Shown: positions 56,738-64,000 of the stretch, in pieces
Layout: each line of letters begins with the position of its first letter
Numbering within the stretch: the first letter of the stretch is position 1
Assembly: GCF_029318635.1 (NCBI RefSeq)
Contig: NZ_CP119676.1
Span: 2,121,001 to 2,185,000, forward strand
DNA: 64,000 nt
From: Varunaivibrio sulfuroxidans
GTDB lineage: Bacteria; Pseudomonadota; Alphaproteobacteria; Rhodospirillales; Magnetovibrionaceae
Direction of reading: 5' to 3'
Program-made: the position numbers and the translations under genes
Notes under the pieces: generated by a model
What the model was told of the DNA's origin: nothing
What the model saw: only the letters and a program-made list of their open reading frames with translations
The model's database searches: none

Positions 56738-59458
56738 TCAGGATTCTCCGGCGGCGCCGTTGACGGCCATCGGGGCGGTCGGCGTGCTGGGCGCGCCGAC
56801 GGACGTGTCGGGGCGACGGGCGTCTTCGCCGCCTTGCGGGGCGTCGGGAGCGTGGGGTTGCGCGATTATCCTCTCCCGGGGCAAGGTGAACCGGGCTGTC
56901 GTTCCCACACCCAGGGTGCTGTCGATGGAAAAGACGCCACCGTGAAGTTCGACCAGGGAAATGGTTAGAGGCAAGCCCAGGCCGGCTCCGTCGTTCTTGC
57001 GGTTGAGGCCGCTATCGACCTGACCGAACTCACTTTTTGCGATGGCCAGTCCGTGGGCGTCCATGCCGATTCCGGTATCGCAAATACTGACCACCATTTC
57101 TCCATCCGTATTGACGGAGCAGGAGACCGAGACCACGCCGCCCCGTTCCGTGAACTTCACGGCGTTGGAGAGCAAATTGAGAAGAATTTGCTTGATCCGC
57201 CGCTCGTCGCCGCGCACGAGAGGAATGTCGGCGACGACATGCGTGCGCATCTCGATGCCGCCGGACTGGGCGCGCGGGCGAACGAGGCGCGATGCGGCGG
57301 ATATGATTTTCTCCATGTCGCAAGGGTGTTCCTGCAACGTCAGGCGCCCCGCCTCGATCGCGGAAACGTCGAGAATATCGGTAATCAGATCCAATAGATG
57401 GTGTCCGGAGGTTTGGATGTCGGCGACGTATTCGAGATATTTCGGATGCCCGATCTCGCCGAAGACCTGCTCTCGAATCATTTGTGAGAAGCCAATGATG
57501 GCGTTTAATGGGGTGCGCAGTTCGTGACTCATGTTGGCGAGAAGCTCGGACTTGGCGCGATTGGCGATTTCCGCCTGCTCGCGCGCCTCGACGACCCTTT
57601 TTTGGGCCCGTTTGCGCGCGCTGATGTCTTGATGCATGGCGACAAAATGGGAAATTTGACCGTCGTTTCCGGCGATCGGAAAAAATGACACGGACGACCA
57701 AAAATAGGAGCCGTCCTTGCGCCGGTCCTTCAATTCACCCTGCCAAATGCGCCCCGCCTTGATGGTCCGCCACATGGCGGCATAAACCTCGCTGGAGGTT
57801 TCCCCGGATTGTAAAAAGCGGGGGTTTTTTCCTATCACCTCCTTGGCGTCGTATCCCGTCAGTGTGGTGAACATCGGGTTGACGTATTCTATGGATCCGG
57901 CGGTGTCGGTTACGATCACCATGTTGGGGCTGTTGAAGAGCGCCCCCCCCATGACGCGGATACGCTCTTCGGATTGCTTGCGTTGGGTTATGTCGTTAAT
58001 CGCAGCGATGGACCCGATGATGGCGTTATTTTCCGCGCGTAGCGCCGAGAGTCGAACCTCTCCCCAACACGGACCGCCGCCTTTGCGCAGGTAGCGAATT
58101 TCGGTGCGTTGCGTTGGGACTTGTCCACTGACGATCGCATCGAAGATATTCTGGACGGACTCTAGGTCGTCGGGGTGGACCAAGTCCTGATGGCGTTGTT
58201 GGGAAAATTCGCCATCGTCGTTGAGCATGGTGCGAAAAGCATCGTTCCAGCGGGTGAGCCTCCCCCCCAGGTCGGTGGTGACGATTGCCGACGAAGCGCC
58301 GTCAAAGATGGCGCGGAAGCGTTCCTCGCTTTGCGCGAGGGATGCGGTTTTTTCAGAGACCGCCCGGCGCAATTGAAAGGCCCAGACATAGGAAAGGATA
58401 AGCAGAACGCCAAGCCCTCCTAAAATCCCGACGGCCCAAAAAAGATAGGTTTTGGAAACCGTTGAAACGCCCTTGAAAAAGAATCCATCGAGCGAATAAT
58501 TGGAGGGAAGCAAGCCGATATCGACGTATTGATTGGCCATGGCGCGCCAGCGTAGGGGGTTTTGGTGGCCGATGCCGACCTTGATGGGATCGATCAACTG
58601 GCGGGTCGCATTGGCCTCGAAACGCAATTGTGCGGCGTCGAAACCCCGTTCCACGACGCCGGGAAGGGTCAGGATATAGCGGATGATTTCATCTTGGTGT
58701 TTCAGGGCGTAATCCCATCCCTGAATAGACGCACGGCGAAAGGCCTCGACCTCTTCGGGCGCGCGCGTGGCGAAATCTTCCGAAGTAAAAAGAGTGTCGC
58801 CGTAAAAATCGACGCCATAATCCTGAGGACGGATAATTTCCGGGGTCATGTTGCGCCGGCGCAAAATATAAGGGGCGTCGGTGCTGTACGCGGTCATCGC
58901 ATCGACGTCTCCGTTGATCAGGGCCTCTAGGTTCCACGAATGGGGGACGACCTTGATCTTATTCAGGGGTATGGCGAGGGCGAAGAGAATGGACCGCACT
59001 TCAGCCTCGGGGTTGGACGTGGACAGCATCAAGGTGCGCCCGATCAAGTCCGACGGCGTGGTAATATGCGATTTCTTGCGTGAAATGATAATGGTTGGGG
59101 AATGTTGAAAAATGGGCGCCAGGGCGACCACGGGTTCGCCGTGAACGCGGGCGTTGAGCAATTCCGGTCCGGCGACGCCGAACTGCGATCGTCCGCCGAG
59201 CACGCTGTCGATGGGCAGGGCGCCCGGCCTCGCCTCCTCGATTTTGACGTCCAGCCCGGCCTTGCGGTAAAAGCCCTTTATTTGTGCGGCGTAATATCCG
59301 GCGAATTGAAATTGATGCTTCCACTTTAAGGTCAAGCGGATCTCGTCGAGTTGTTGTGCGTGTGCCCGCAGTGCGCCCGAGACGATAAGGGTCGCTAAAA
59401 GAATAAAAAACGCGCCATGGATGATGCCGGTTTTGTATATTTCCCGTGAGCGCCTCAT
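56738..59458 (-). CDS. Sensor histidine kinase with periplasmic THI5/NMT1-like domain and two PAS domains
   Basis: 906 residues from ATG 59458 (TTG at 59473 is an alternative). A signal/anchor helix, then a periplasmic NMT1/THI5-like binding domain (LTLKWKHQFQFAGYYAAQIKGFYRKAGLDVKIEE, to about residue 310). A transmembrane helix follows near 340-362. Then PAS (about 380-495), PAS/PAC (about 505-625), HisKA with H645 in NMSHELRTPLNAIIGF, and HATPase (N-box NLLSNAVKF, DTGIGM, GAGLGLPL). It probably senses a pyrimidine/thiamine-precursor-like or other small molecule. It has no receiver domain and no adjacent regulator. Confidence 0.9.
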   Translation of the reverse strand: MRRSREIYKTGIIHGAFFILLATLIVSGALRAHAQQLDEIRLTLKWKHQFQFAGYYAAQIKGFYRKAGLDVKIEEARPGALPIDSVLGGRSQFGVAGPELLNARVHGEPVVALAPIFQHSPTIIISRKKSHITTPSDLIGRTLMLSTSNPEAEVRSILFALAIPLNKIKVVPHSWNLEALINGDVDAMTAYSTDAPYILRRRNMTPEIIRPQDYGVDFYGDTLFTSEDFATRAPEEVEAFRRASIQGWDYALKHQDEIIRYILTLPGVVERGFDAAQLRFEANATRQLIDPIKVGIGHQNPLRWRAMANQYVDIGLLPSNYSLDGFFFKGVSTVSKTYLFWAVGILGGLGVLLILSYVWAFQLRRAVSEKTASLAQSEERFRAIFDGASSAIVTTDLGGRLTRWNDAFRTMLNDDGEFSQQRHQDLVHPDDLESVQNIFDAIVSGQVPTQRTEIRYLRKGGGPCWGEVRLSALRAENNAIIGSIAAINDITQRKQSEERIRVMGGALFNSPNMVIVTDTAGSIEYVNPMFTTLTGYDAKEVIGKNPRFLQSGETSSEVYAAMWRTIKAGRIWQGELKDRRKDGSYFWSSVSFFPIAGNDGQISHFVAMHQDISARKRAQKRVVEAREQAEIANRAKSELLANMSHELRTPLNAIIGFSQMIREQVFGEIGHPKYLEYVADIQTSGHHLLDLITDILDVSAIEAGRLTLQEHPCDMEKIISAASRLVRPRAQSGGIEMRTHVVADIPLVRGDERRIKQILLNLLSNAVKFTERGGVVSVSCSVNTDGEMVVSICDTGIGMDAHGLAIAKSEFGQVDSGLNRKNDGAGLGLPLTISLVELHGGVFSIDSTLGVGTTARFTLPRERIIAQPHAPDAPQGGEDARRPDTSVGAPSTPTAPMAVNGAAGES

Positions 59459-59615
59459 AGTGGATATACTCAACCCAAGTTTATGTGTTGCGTTTCATTC
59501 ACTTGGGGCGCGGCGGATCGAAGATCAAGATTTCATTGTTTCGTGTTGCGGCAAGAGAACGCCCCGGGGACGCGTAGGGATAAAATTGGCACTGTGCGCC
59601 TAAAGCGGGGGGCGC

Positions 59616-60521
59616 CTAAAGCGGGGGAGGCGGACGCCTGTCGGCCTTTTTGATGGCGTGAAACTTGTAAACGTGAAGTCCGCCGCTATCGATTGCCGAA
59701 ATACGCCTGGCCCAAAATGCGCACTCTTCAATAACGGCCTGGGATATCGTGCGCAATTCGGTCTTGTTGGTCGTTCCCAAAAAAGCCGACCAACCCCGCA
59801 GAACACGGCGGCGGTAATCGGCGGTGATATTTTCCGGGGGGCGGACGTCAAAGTCCAGAGCCTTGAGGTGTTGAAAAATCTCGCTCGCCCGGCTTGGGTG
59901 CGGGCTATGTGGCTCGCTGCGCAGCCAGTCGAGCACGGCGGCGTTGGGCTCCGTGGCTTCGGACAAGACCAGTTCGGTGAATAGAAGCTCGCCCTGGGGA
60001 CGTAAGGCCGTGCCCAATGCGGCGAACAGGGCGGCCTTGTCACTGACGGGATGCATACTTTCAAAAGAGACGACGGCGTTAAAGGACCTTGGTTTTAACT
60101 TAAGGGCGTTGAAATCCTTGTAGGTCACCGGCGCGCGTTTTTTCATGCCGGATCTAATCGCCATGTTTTTGCCGATAGCCGCCAGTTCACGGTCATGCTC
60201 CAGACCGCTCACCCATACGCCGGTTTCCTCGACCATGGCGCGTCCCATGCCGCCAAGGCCGGCCCCAAGCAAAAGGAGGCTTTTTTCCTTGGACAGATTG
60301 AGCAACGGCAGCAAGGTCTTGATATAGGCGGTCCCGCCGGGGACGGTATGATCATCCCCCCATAGACGATCGACAATAAAGAGGCGCTCGTTCGGCCACA
60401 GCGTTTGCGCCTTGGGTGTCTTTTTTGATTGGGTCGAACGTTTTTCGGCTTGTGTGGAAGGGGGCTTGCGGCGGCGGGGGCCGGGTGAGGATGGCGCTCG
60501 TCGCCATGGCCATTTTCGCAT
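59616..60521 (-). CDS. SAM-dependent methyltransferase
   Basis: About 301 residues from ATG 60521 (MRKWPWRRAP); the frame is open further upstream to 60710 but the extra part is low-complexity and the start is uncertain. Basic Pro/Arg/Lys-rich N-terminus, then a class I methyltransferase fold: motif I SLLLLGAGLGGMGRAMVEETG, acidic end of strand 2 GLEHDRELAAIG, FNAVVSFESMHPVSDKAALFAAL, RPQGELLFTEL. The target is unknown. No neighbour suggests a pathway. Confidence 0.7.
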   Translation of the reverse strand: MRKWPWRRAPSSPGPRRRKPPSTQAEKRSTQSKKTPKAQTLWPNERLFIVDRLWGDDHTVPGGTAYIKTLLPLLNLSKEKSLLLLGAGLGGMGRAMVEETGVWVSGLEHDRELAAIGKNMAIRSGMKKRAPVTYKDFNALKLKPRSFNAVVSFESMHPVSDKAALFAALGTALRPQGELLFTELVLSEATEPNAAVLDWLRSEPHSPHPSRASEIFQHLKALDFDVRPPENITADYRRRVLRGWSAFLGTTNKTELRTISQAVIEECAFWARRISAIDSGGLHVYKFHAIKKADRRPPPPL

Positions 60522-61113
60522 CCAGGAAAAAAAGCGCGAAAAAGACAGTGTGCCACCATGGGACGCCTGTGACGCTTGCGTGACGTGTGCGTCAATAGCC
60601 AAGATACCGAATCGCCTTTGTCTGAACGGGATGTTTCCCCTGGGGACCAAAACTCCAATGACGTAAGTCCTATCCGCCTTGGGGGCAACGCAAAAACGAC
60701 GCCGATGCAAGTATGGCGATGGTGGAAAAATATATATTTCTTTAACAACCTATTGTTTTTGATATTTTATTTTACTTCTCTCGGGGCGTTTCGTTGGGAT
60801 GAAAAAATGCAAATTTATCCTCGGCGCCCCTTGCGCGCGCGAAAACGCCGCGGGAGAGAAACCGCCCTCGACGTTCGGGGGGCTTTTGCGTCCCGTTTGG
60901 AAGCGTTTAAAATGTGAAGAAAATGTTGAAAAACCGGTGAAATGCGTCGTACCCTCTTGCCAAATCGTTCGCGTGAGGGCATTTTAGGGCAACCAAATAC
61001 GTCATCGCTTCGACCGCAGTATCCTTTCGGGGGACCACTTTTGGCGTAGTCTTTGAGTAATTTGCCGCCTTTAGCACTTTCGCTCGAGGCAACGCTTGAA
61101 TTGGAGAATACCA
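60522..61113. promoter_or_regulatory. Long non-coding region before the cold-shock gene
   Basis: About 590 bases. The stretch 60725-60785 is very AT-rich (promoter-like). The remaining sequence up to 61113 could be the long 5' untranslated leader common for cspA-type genes. No protein gene is convincing on either strand. Confidence 0.4.
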
Positions 61114-61320
61114 ATGCCTAATGGCACAGTGAAATGGTTCAACCCGACGAAGGGTTACGGATTTATTCAGCCCGAAGACGGCGGAAAGGATGTGTTCGTG
61201 CACATTTCTTCCGTGGAGCGCTCCGGTCTGGGTTCCTTGCAGGAAAACCAGAAGGTCAGCTATGAGCTGGAAGAAGGCCGCGACGGTAAAATGTCCGCGG
61301 TTGACTTGAAGAGCCTCTAA
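61114..61320 (+). CDS. Cold-shock domain protein
   Basis: 68 residues, the standard CspA size. RNP1 KGYGFIQ and RNP2 VFVHIS are present, with the start NGTVKWFNPTKGYGF. It binds single-stranded RNA/DNA and acts as an RNA chaperone. ATG 61114 has GGAG about eight bases upstream. Strong hairpin downstream. Confidence 0.95.
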   Translation: MPNGTVKWFNPTKGYGFIQPEDGGKDVFVHISSVERSGLGSLQENQKVSYELEEGRDGKMSAVDLKSL

Positions 61321-61344
61321 CGTATCCAGGGCTTGACGAGATTT

Positions 61345-61374
61345 ATGGGGGCGGCGCGTAAGCGCCGCCCCCAT
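61345..61374 (+). terminator. Strong hairpin after the cold-shock gene
   Basis: 13-bp perfect stem (GGGGGCGGCGC, 61347-61357, with GCGCCGCCCCC, 61362-61372, extended by AT/AT) and a GTAA tetraloop. It is followed only by a weak T stretch (CGTTT). Confidence 0.75.
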
Positions 61375-61375
61375 T

Positions 61376-61432
61376 CGTTTGGGCGGACCGCGGGCGTTTG
61401 GGCGGACCGCGGGCGTTTGGGCGGATCGCAAG
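61376..61432. repeat. Tandem repeat, 3 x 19 bp
   Basis: Units like CGTTTGGGCGGACCGCGGG at 61376, 61395 and 61414; the third differs at four positions. Non-coding, between the cold-shock terminator and ada. Same period as the array at 16206. Confidence 0.9.
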
Positions 61433-61587
61433 GCGTTCGAACGAGCTCGCGAGGTCTTTTTTCGTATAAGATCGCAAGAAACGGGAAGCCGCAATGCGCC
61501 GGGGCGTGGATAATTCCTACGCCTCGACGATGACAGATACGCTATGGGCGGGGACAAAAGTGGCCATGGGTGCGCTGGAGTTGAACG

Positions 61588-62667
61588 GTGGATTTTTCCG
61601 ATAGCGACGAGAGGAGATGGCGGATGGTTTGCGCGCGAGACGGCGCACAGAACGGAACGTTCGTCTATGCCGTGATCACCACCGGCGTTTATTGTGCGCC
61701 GGGGTGCCCTTCTCGTCGGGCGAAACGTGAAAATGTACGTTTTTTTAAAACGCCCCGGGAAGCCGAAAGCGCCGGGTTTCGTTCCTGTAAGCGGTGCCGA
61801 CCGGAACGCCCGTCAACCCCCTCGCATAGCGACGCCATTCGCCGGGCATGCCAAGCTATCGAGGGGTCGGAAGAGGAACCCACCCTGGAGGCGCTTGCGC
61901 GCGACGCGGGGTTGAGCCCGGGGTATTTCCAACGCATTTTCAAGGCTCACGTCGGCCTATCTCCGAAACGCTATGCGATGGCGCTGCGTAAACGGCGCCT
62001 GCGCGGCGCGCTGGAGCAGGCGCGCTCCGTGACGGGGGCGATTTATGATGCCGGGTACGCCAACAGTTCACGGGCCTATGCCGATAATGATTCCCTTGGT
62101 TTGACGCCCGGCGCGTACCGAAAAGGCGCCAAAGGCGAGGTCGTACGTTTCGCCTCGGCGCAATCCAGCCTGGGAGAAATCTTCGTCGCCGCCACGGCGC
62201 GAGGGGTTTGCATGGTCGAGTTCGCCACGCACGACGTGGGCGTCGAAAAACTGAAGGCGCGCTTTCCGCATGCCCAGTGCGCGCCGGGGGATGCGGCGCT
62301 GTCCGATTGGGTGGCGTTGGTGGTGGCGCTGATCGACACCCCCGGACAAAATATCGCACTGCCGCTCGATATTCGCGGCACCGCTTTTCAGGAGCGGGTT
62401 TGGCAGGCGCTGGGGCGGATACCGTGCGGCCAGACCGTGAGCTATAGCCGGCTTGCGACGATGATCGGTCAACCCACGGCCGCGCGCGCGGTGGCCCGCG
62501 CCTGCGCCACCAACGCCATAGCCGTCGCCGTGCCTTGCCACAGGATTGTGCGGGGTTCGGGCGCGCTCGGCGGCTATCGCTGGGGACTCGAACGCAAACG
62601 CGCCCTGATAGAACGTGAAGCGGCGATTCGCACGGGTAAACCGGATGATTCCGGAGGCCGGGACTAA
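61588..62667 (+). CDS. ada: Ada: methylphosphotriester/O6-methylguanine-DNA methyltransferase and activator
   Basis: 359 residues. The N-terminal zinc domain has C36, C40, C67 and C70 (GVYCAPGCPSRRA..SCKRCRPE), where the first Cys takes methyl groups from phosphotriesters. An AraC-type HTH follows (LEALARDAGLSPGYFQRIFKAHVGLSPKRYAMALRKRRLRG). The C-terminal O6-alkylguanine transferase has C317 in AVPCHRIVRGSGALGGYRWG. It repairs alkylated DNA and activates the adaptive response. GTG 61588 follows GGAG. No alkA/alkB is adjacent. Confidence 0.96.
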   Translation: MDFSDSDERRWRMVCARDGAQNGTFVYAVITTGVYCAPGCPSRRAKRENVRFFKTPREAESAGFRSCKRCRPERPSTPSHSDAIRRACQAIEGSEEEPTLEALARDAGLSPGYFQRIFKAHVGLSPKRYAMALRKRRLRGALEQARSVTGAIYDAGYANSSRAYADNDSLGLTPGAYRKGAKGEVVRFASAQSSLGEIFVAATARGVCMVEFATHDVGVEKLKARFPHAQCAPGDAALSDWVALVVALIDTPGQNIALPLDIRGTAFQERVWQALGRIPCGQTVSYSRLATMIGQPTAARAVARACATNAIAVAVPCHRIVRGSGALGGYRWGLERKRALIEREAAIRTGKPDDSGGRD

Positions 62668-62710
62668 GCGGGAACGCGCCTTGTTTTTTCGGTGCGGGAG
62701 GCGAAAAAAC

Positions 62711-63944
62711 CTATTTCGGCCCACGCCGTGAAAAGGCCAGCAAATCCTCAAGCGCGGCATCGACATCGTTCATGATTTTCTCGGAACCGGCGTTGGTTGC
62801 CAAGATCAAGCCCGTGTCGATCTTGGGACGGATCTCGACGATGGCGTACCAAGCCCCGTTCGACCCATTATGCCAAATGACCGGACCGTCGCCGCCCCAC
62901 AGATCTTGCTTAAACACCCAACCGTATCCATAGCCGTTCCGCCCCAAGAGCCATTGCCGAGTACCTGGCTTCGGGGAGTGTAATGTGGCGTATGTTTTCG
63001 CCTTTAGGATGTTGTCCAGGCCCCGTGCGCCTTGGAGGTGGGCCTGGAGATAGAGGGCGAGATCGTGGAGGTTCATGTGAACCGTTCCCGCCGGTCCCAT
63101 CACGGAGGGATTGTCGAAATTTCCCACCGGTTTGAGCTTTCCGGAGTCGGCGTCATCCATATGTCCTTGCGGCTGGCATATGTCCTTGCGGCTGGTCGCG
63201 TGATTGACCGCCGGGTGTTTGCGCGTACCCCGGAGGCCCCAATCCCGCACTGCGCAGGTTTAGCGTGGCGAAAATCTGCCGGCGGATGAGTCGCCCCCAG
63301 CTTTGTCCCGTGGCTTTTTCCACCATCGCCGCGGCAATGAGGTAGCCCAGGTTCGAATAGAGGAATTTTTGCCCCGGTTTCGCGAGCAGGGGGGCATTCA
63401 GGTACTTTTTTGCAATCGAGAGCCGTTGCCGACGCGCCGTTTCGCAATCGACGTATCCACTTTTTTCGTACTTGGCGAAATCCGCGTCGTCCATATTTTC
63501 GGTCAATCCGCTGGTGTGTGAAAGAAGCTGCGAAAGCGTGATCTTCGCGGCCGGATTGCCGTCGGGCGTAAGGACGGGGAAAATATCGGCGATGCTGCTG
63601 TTCCAATCGATTACGCCTTTTTCCACGAGGCGGGCGATCATTGTCGTGGTGATCGATTTCCCGATCGATCCGAGATGTCACGCATCCCCGCGTCGGACAC
63701 GGTCATTCCCGCCAAGCCGACGGACGCCGGACACGGCCAGGGCGCGAATGCGATCGAGGGAGAGGACGACGGCGCCCATCGCCGGCAATCCCAAGGCGAC
63801 GCGTTTCGCGTCGAGCCATTTTTGTAGGGACGGCTGCGCGCACAGGGCCGAGTCCGCCGCGCAAACCAATACGGCGATGGACAACAGCGCGGCCTTGGCG
63901 CGCGCCCAAACGGCGCGGTGGATGACGCCGCCGCGTCGCGCCAC
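62711..63944 (-). pseudogene. Serine hydrolase (beta-lactamase-like), inactivated
   Basis: The decayed gene encodes a signal peptide (AALLSIAVLVCAADSALCA), then a class-C beta-lactamase/serine hydrolase fold. Lesion 1: an in-frame TGA at 63680-63678, replacing what is usually Trp in a GD-W-HLGS context. The catalytic S-x2-K (GSIGKSIT) follows in the same frame. Lesion 2: a 19-bp tandem duplication (63158-63176 and 63177-63195) shifts the frame; with one copy removed the protein reads on through PQGHMDDADSGK. The YSN-like segment (FLYSNLGYLIAAAM) and the C-terminal HNGSNGAWY are intact. Confidence 0.85.
63158..63195. repeat. 19-bp tandem duplication causing a frameshift
   Basis: CATATGTCCTTGCGGCTGG occurs twice head to tail (63158-63176, 63177-63195) in the serine hydrolase pseudogene. 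Nineteen is not a multiple of three, so the copy breaks the frame. Confidence 0.92.
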
Positions 63945-64000
63945 GTCGAATTTTCCGAGGCACGGCGAATTTGGCGGGCATGGCGGGCGAAATGGGTCCG

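Noticed and set aside
63153..63681. Separate small genes within the serine hydrolase region
   Set aside because: They join into one gene if the TGA at 63680 and one 19-bp copy are ignored; catalytic motifs are spread over the pieces in the right order.

Overview
The window is a piece of an alphaproteobacterial chromosome, most likely a Rhodospirillales-like, facultatively anaerobic respirer. Evidence for this is the carA-carB-greA and yqeY/dnaG/rpoD neighbourhoods, an rpoD ending of the alphaproteobacterial type, a cytochrome-c-dependent nitric oxide reductase operon and the generally GC-rich, tightly packed genes. I cannot name the genus. Coordinates were read by eye; start codons were picked from ribosome binding sites and overlaps where possible.

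Layout. 1-2.7 kb: end of a surface-polysaccharide type cluster (glycosyltransferase fragment, asparagine-synthetase-like amidotransferase). 2.7-8.4 kb, minus strand: norCB-norQ-norD-norE-norF, with two overlapping Crp/Fnr regulators upstream (8.6-10.0 kb). 10.2-20.5 kb: housekeeping block (greA, carB, carA on minus; yqeY-like, dnaG, rpoD on plus). 20.6-25 kb: a small Hpt protein, a Na+/phosphate symporter-like protein and an SLC13-like transporter. 25.3-36.4 kb: a 13-gene, tightly overlapping plus-strand operon for a membrane-bound redox-driven ion pump. It combines Mrp antiporter subunits, NuoH/B/C/D-like subunits, a protein fusing a NuoI-like ferredoxin to a GltD-like FAD/NAD(P)H module, and a ferritin-like protein. 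36.7-41.0 kb: an RND efflux pair. 41.4-42.1 kb: a paralogue of the small Hpt protein carrying a receiver-like domain without its aspartate. 42.2 kb: a CAT-anticodon tRNA.

42.3-55.5 kb is a genomic island at the 3' end of that tRNA. It has a tyrosine integrase, a basic HNH-like protein, a DUF488 gene coupled to a second tyrosine recombinase, and a defence-like block. The defence block has a cytosine-5 methyltransferase, a NotI-family endonuclease, and a Ski2-like helicase with a C-terminal PD-(D/E)XK-like nuclease motif. Two unknown genes and a complete IS3-family element follow. No second tRNA-derived att copy was seen, and the IS has no matching flanking duplication, so the right end of the island may have been lost by an IS-linked deletion.

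55.6-64 kb returns to chromosome-like sequence: a LysE exporter, a small unknown protein, a hybrid sensor kinase with a periplasmic THI5/NMT1-like domain, a methyltransferase, a cold-shock protein, Ada, and a decayed serine hydrolase gene with an in-frame TGA and a 19-bp tandem duplication.

The two most interesting systems are the NAD(P)H-module Mrp/complex-I-like hybrid (25.3-36.4 kb) and the methyltransferase/NotI-like/helicase-nuclease defence block (47.5-52.5 kb).
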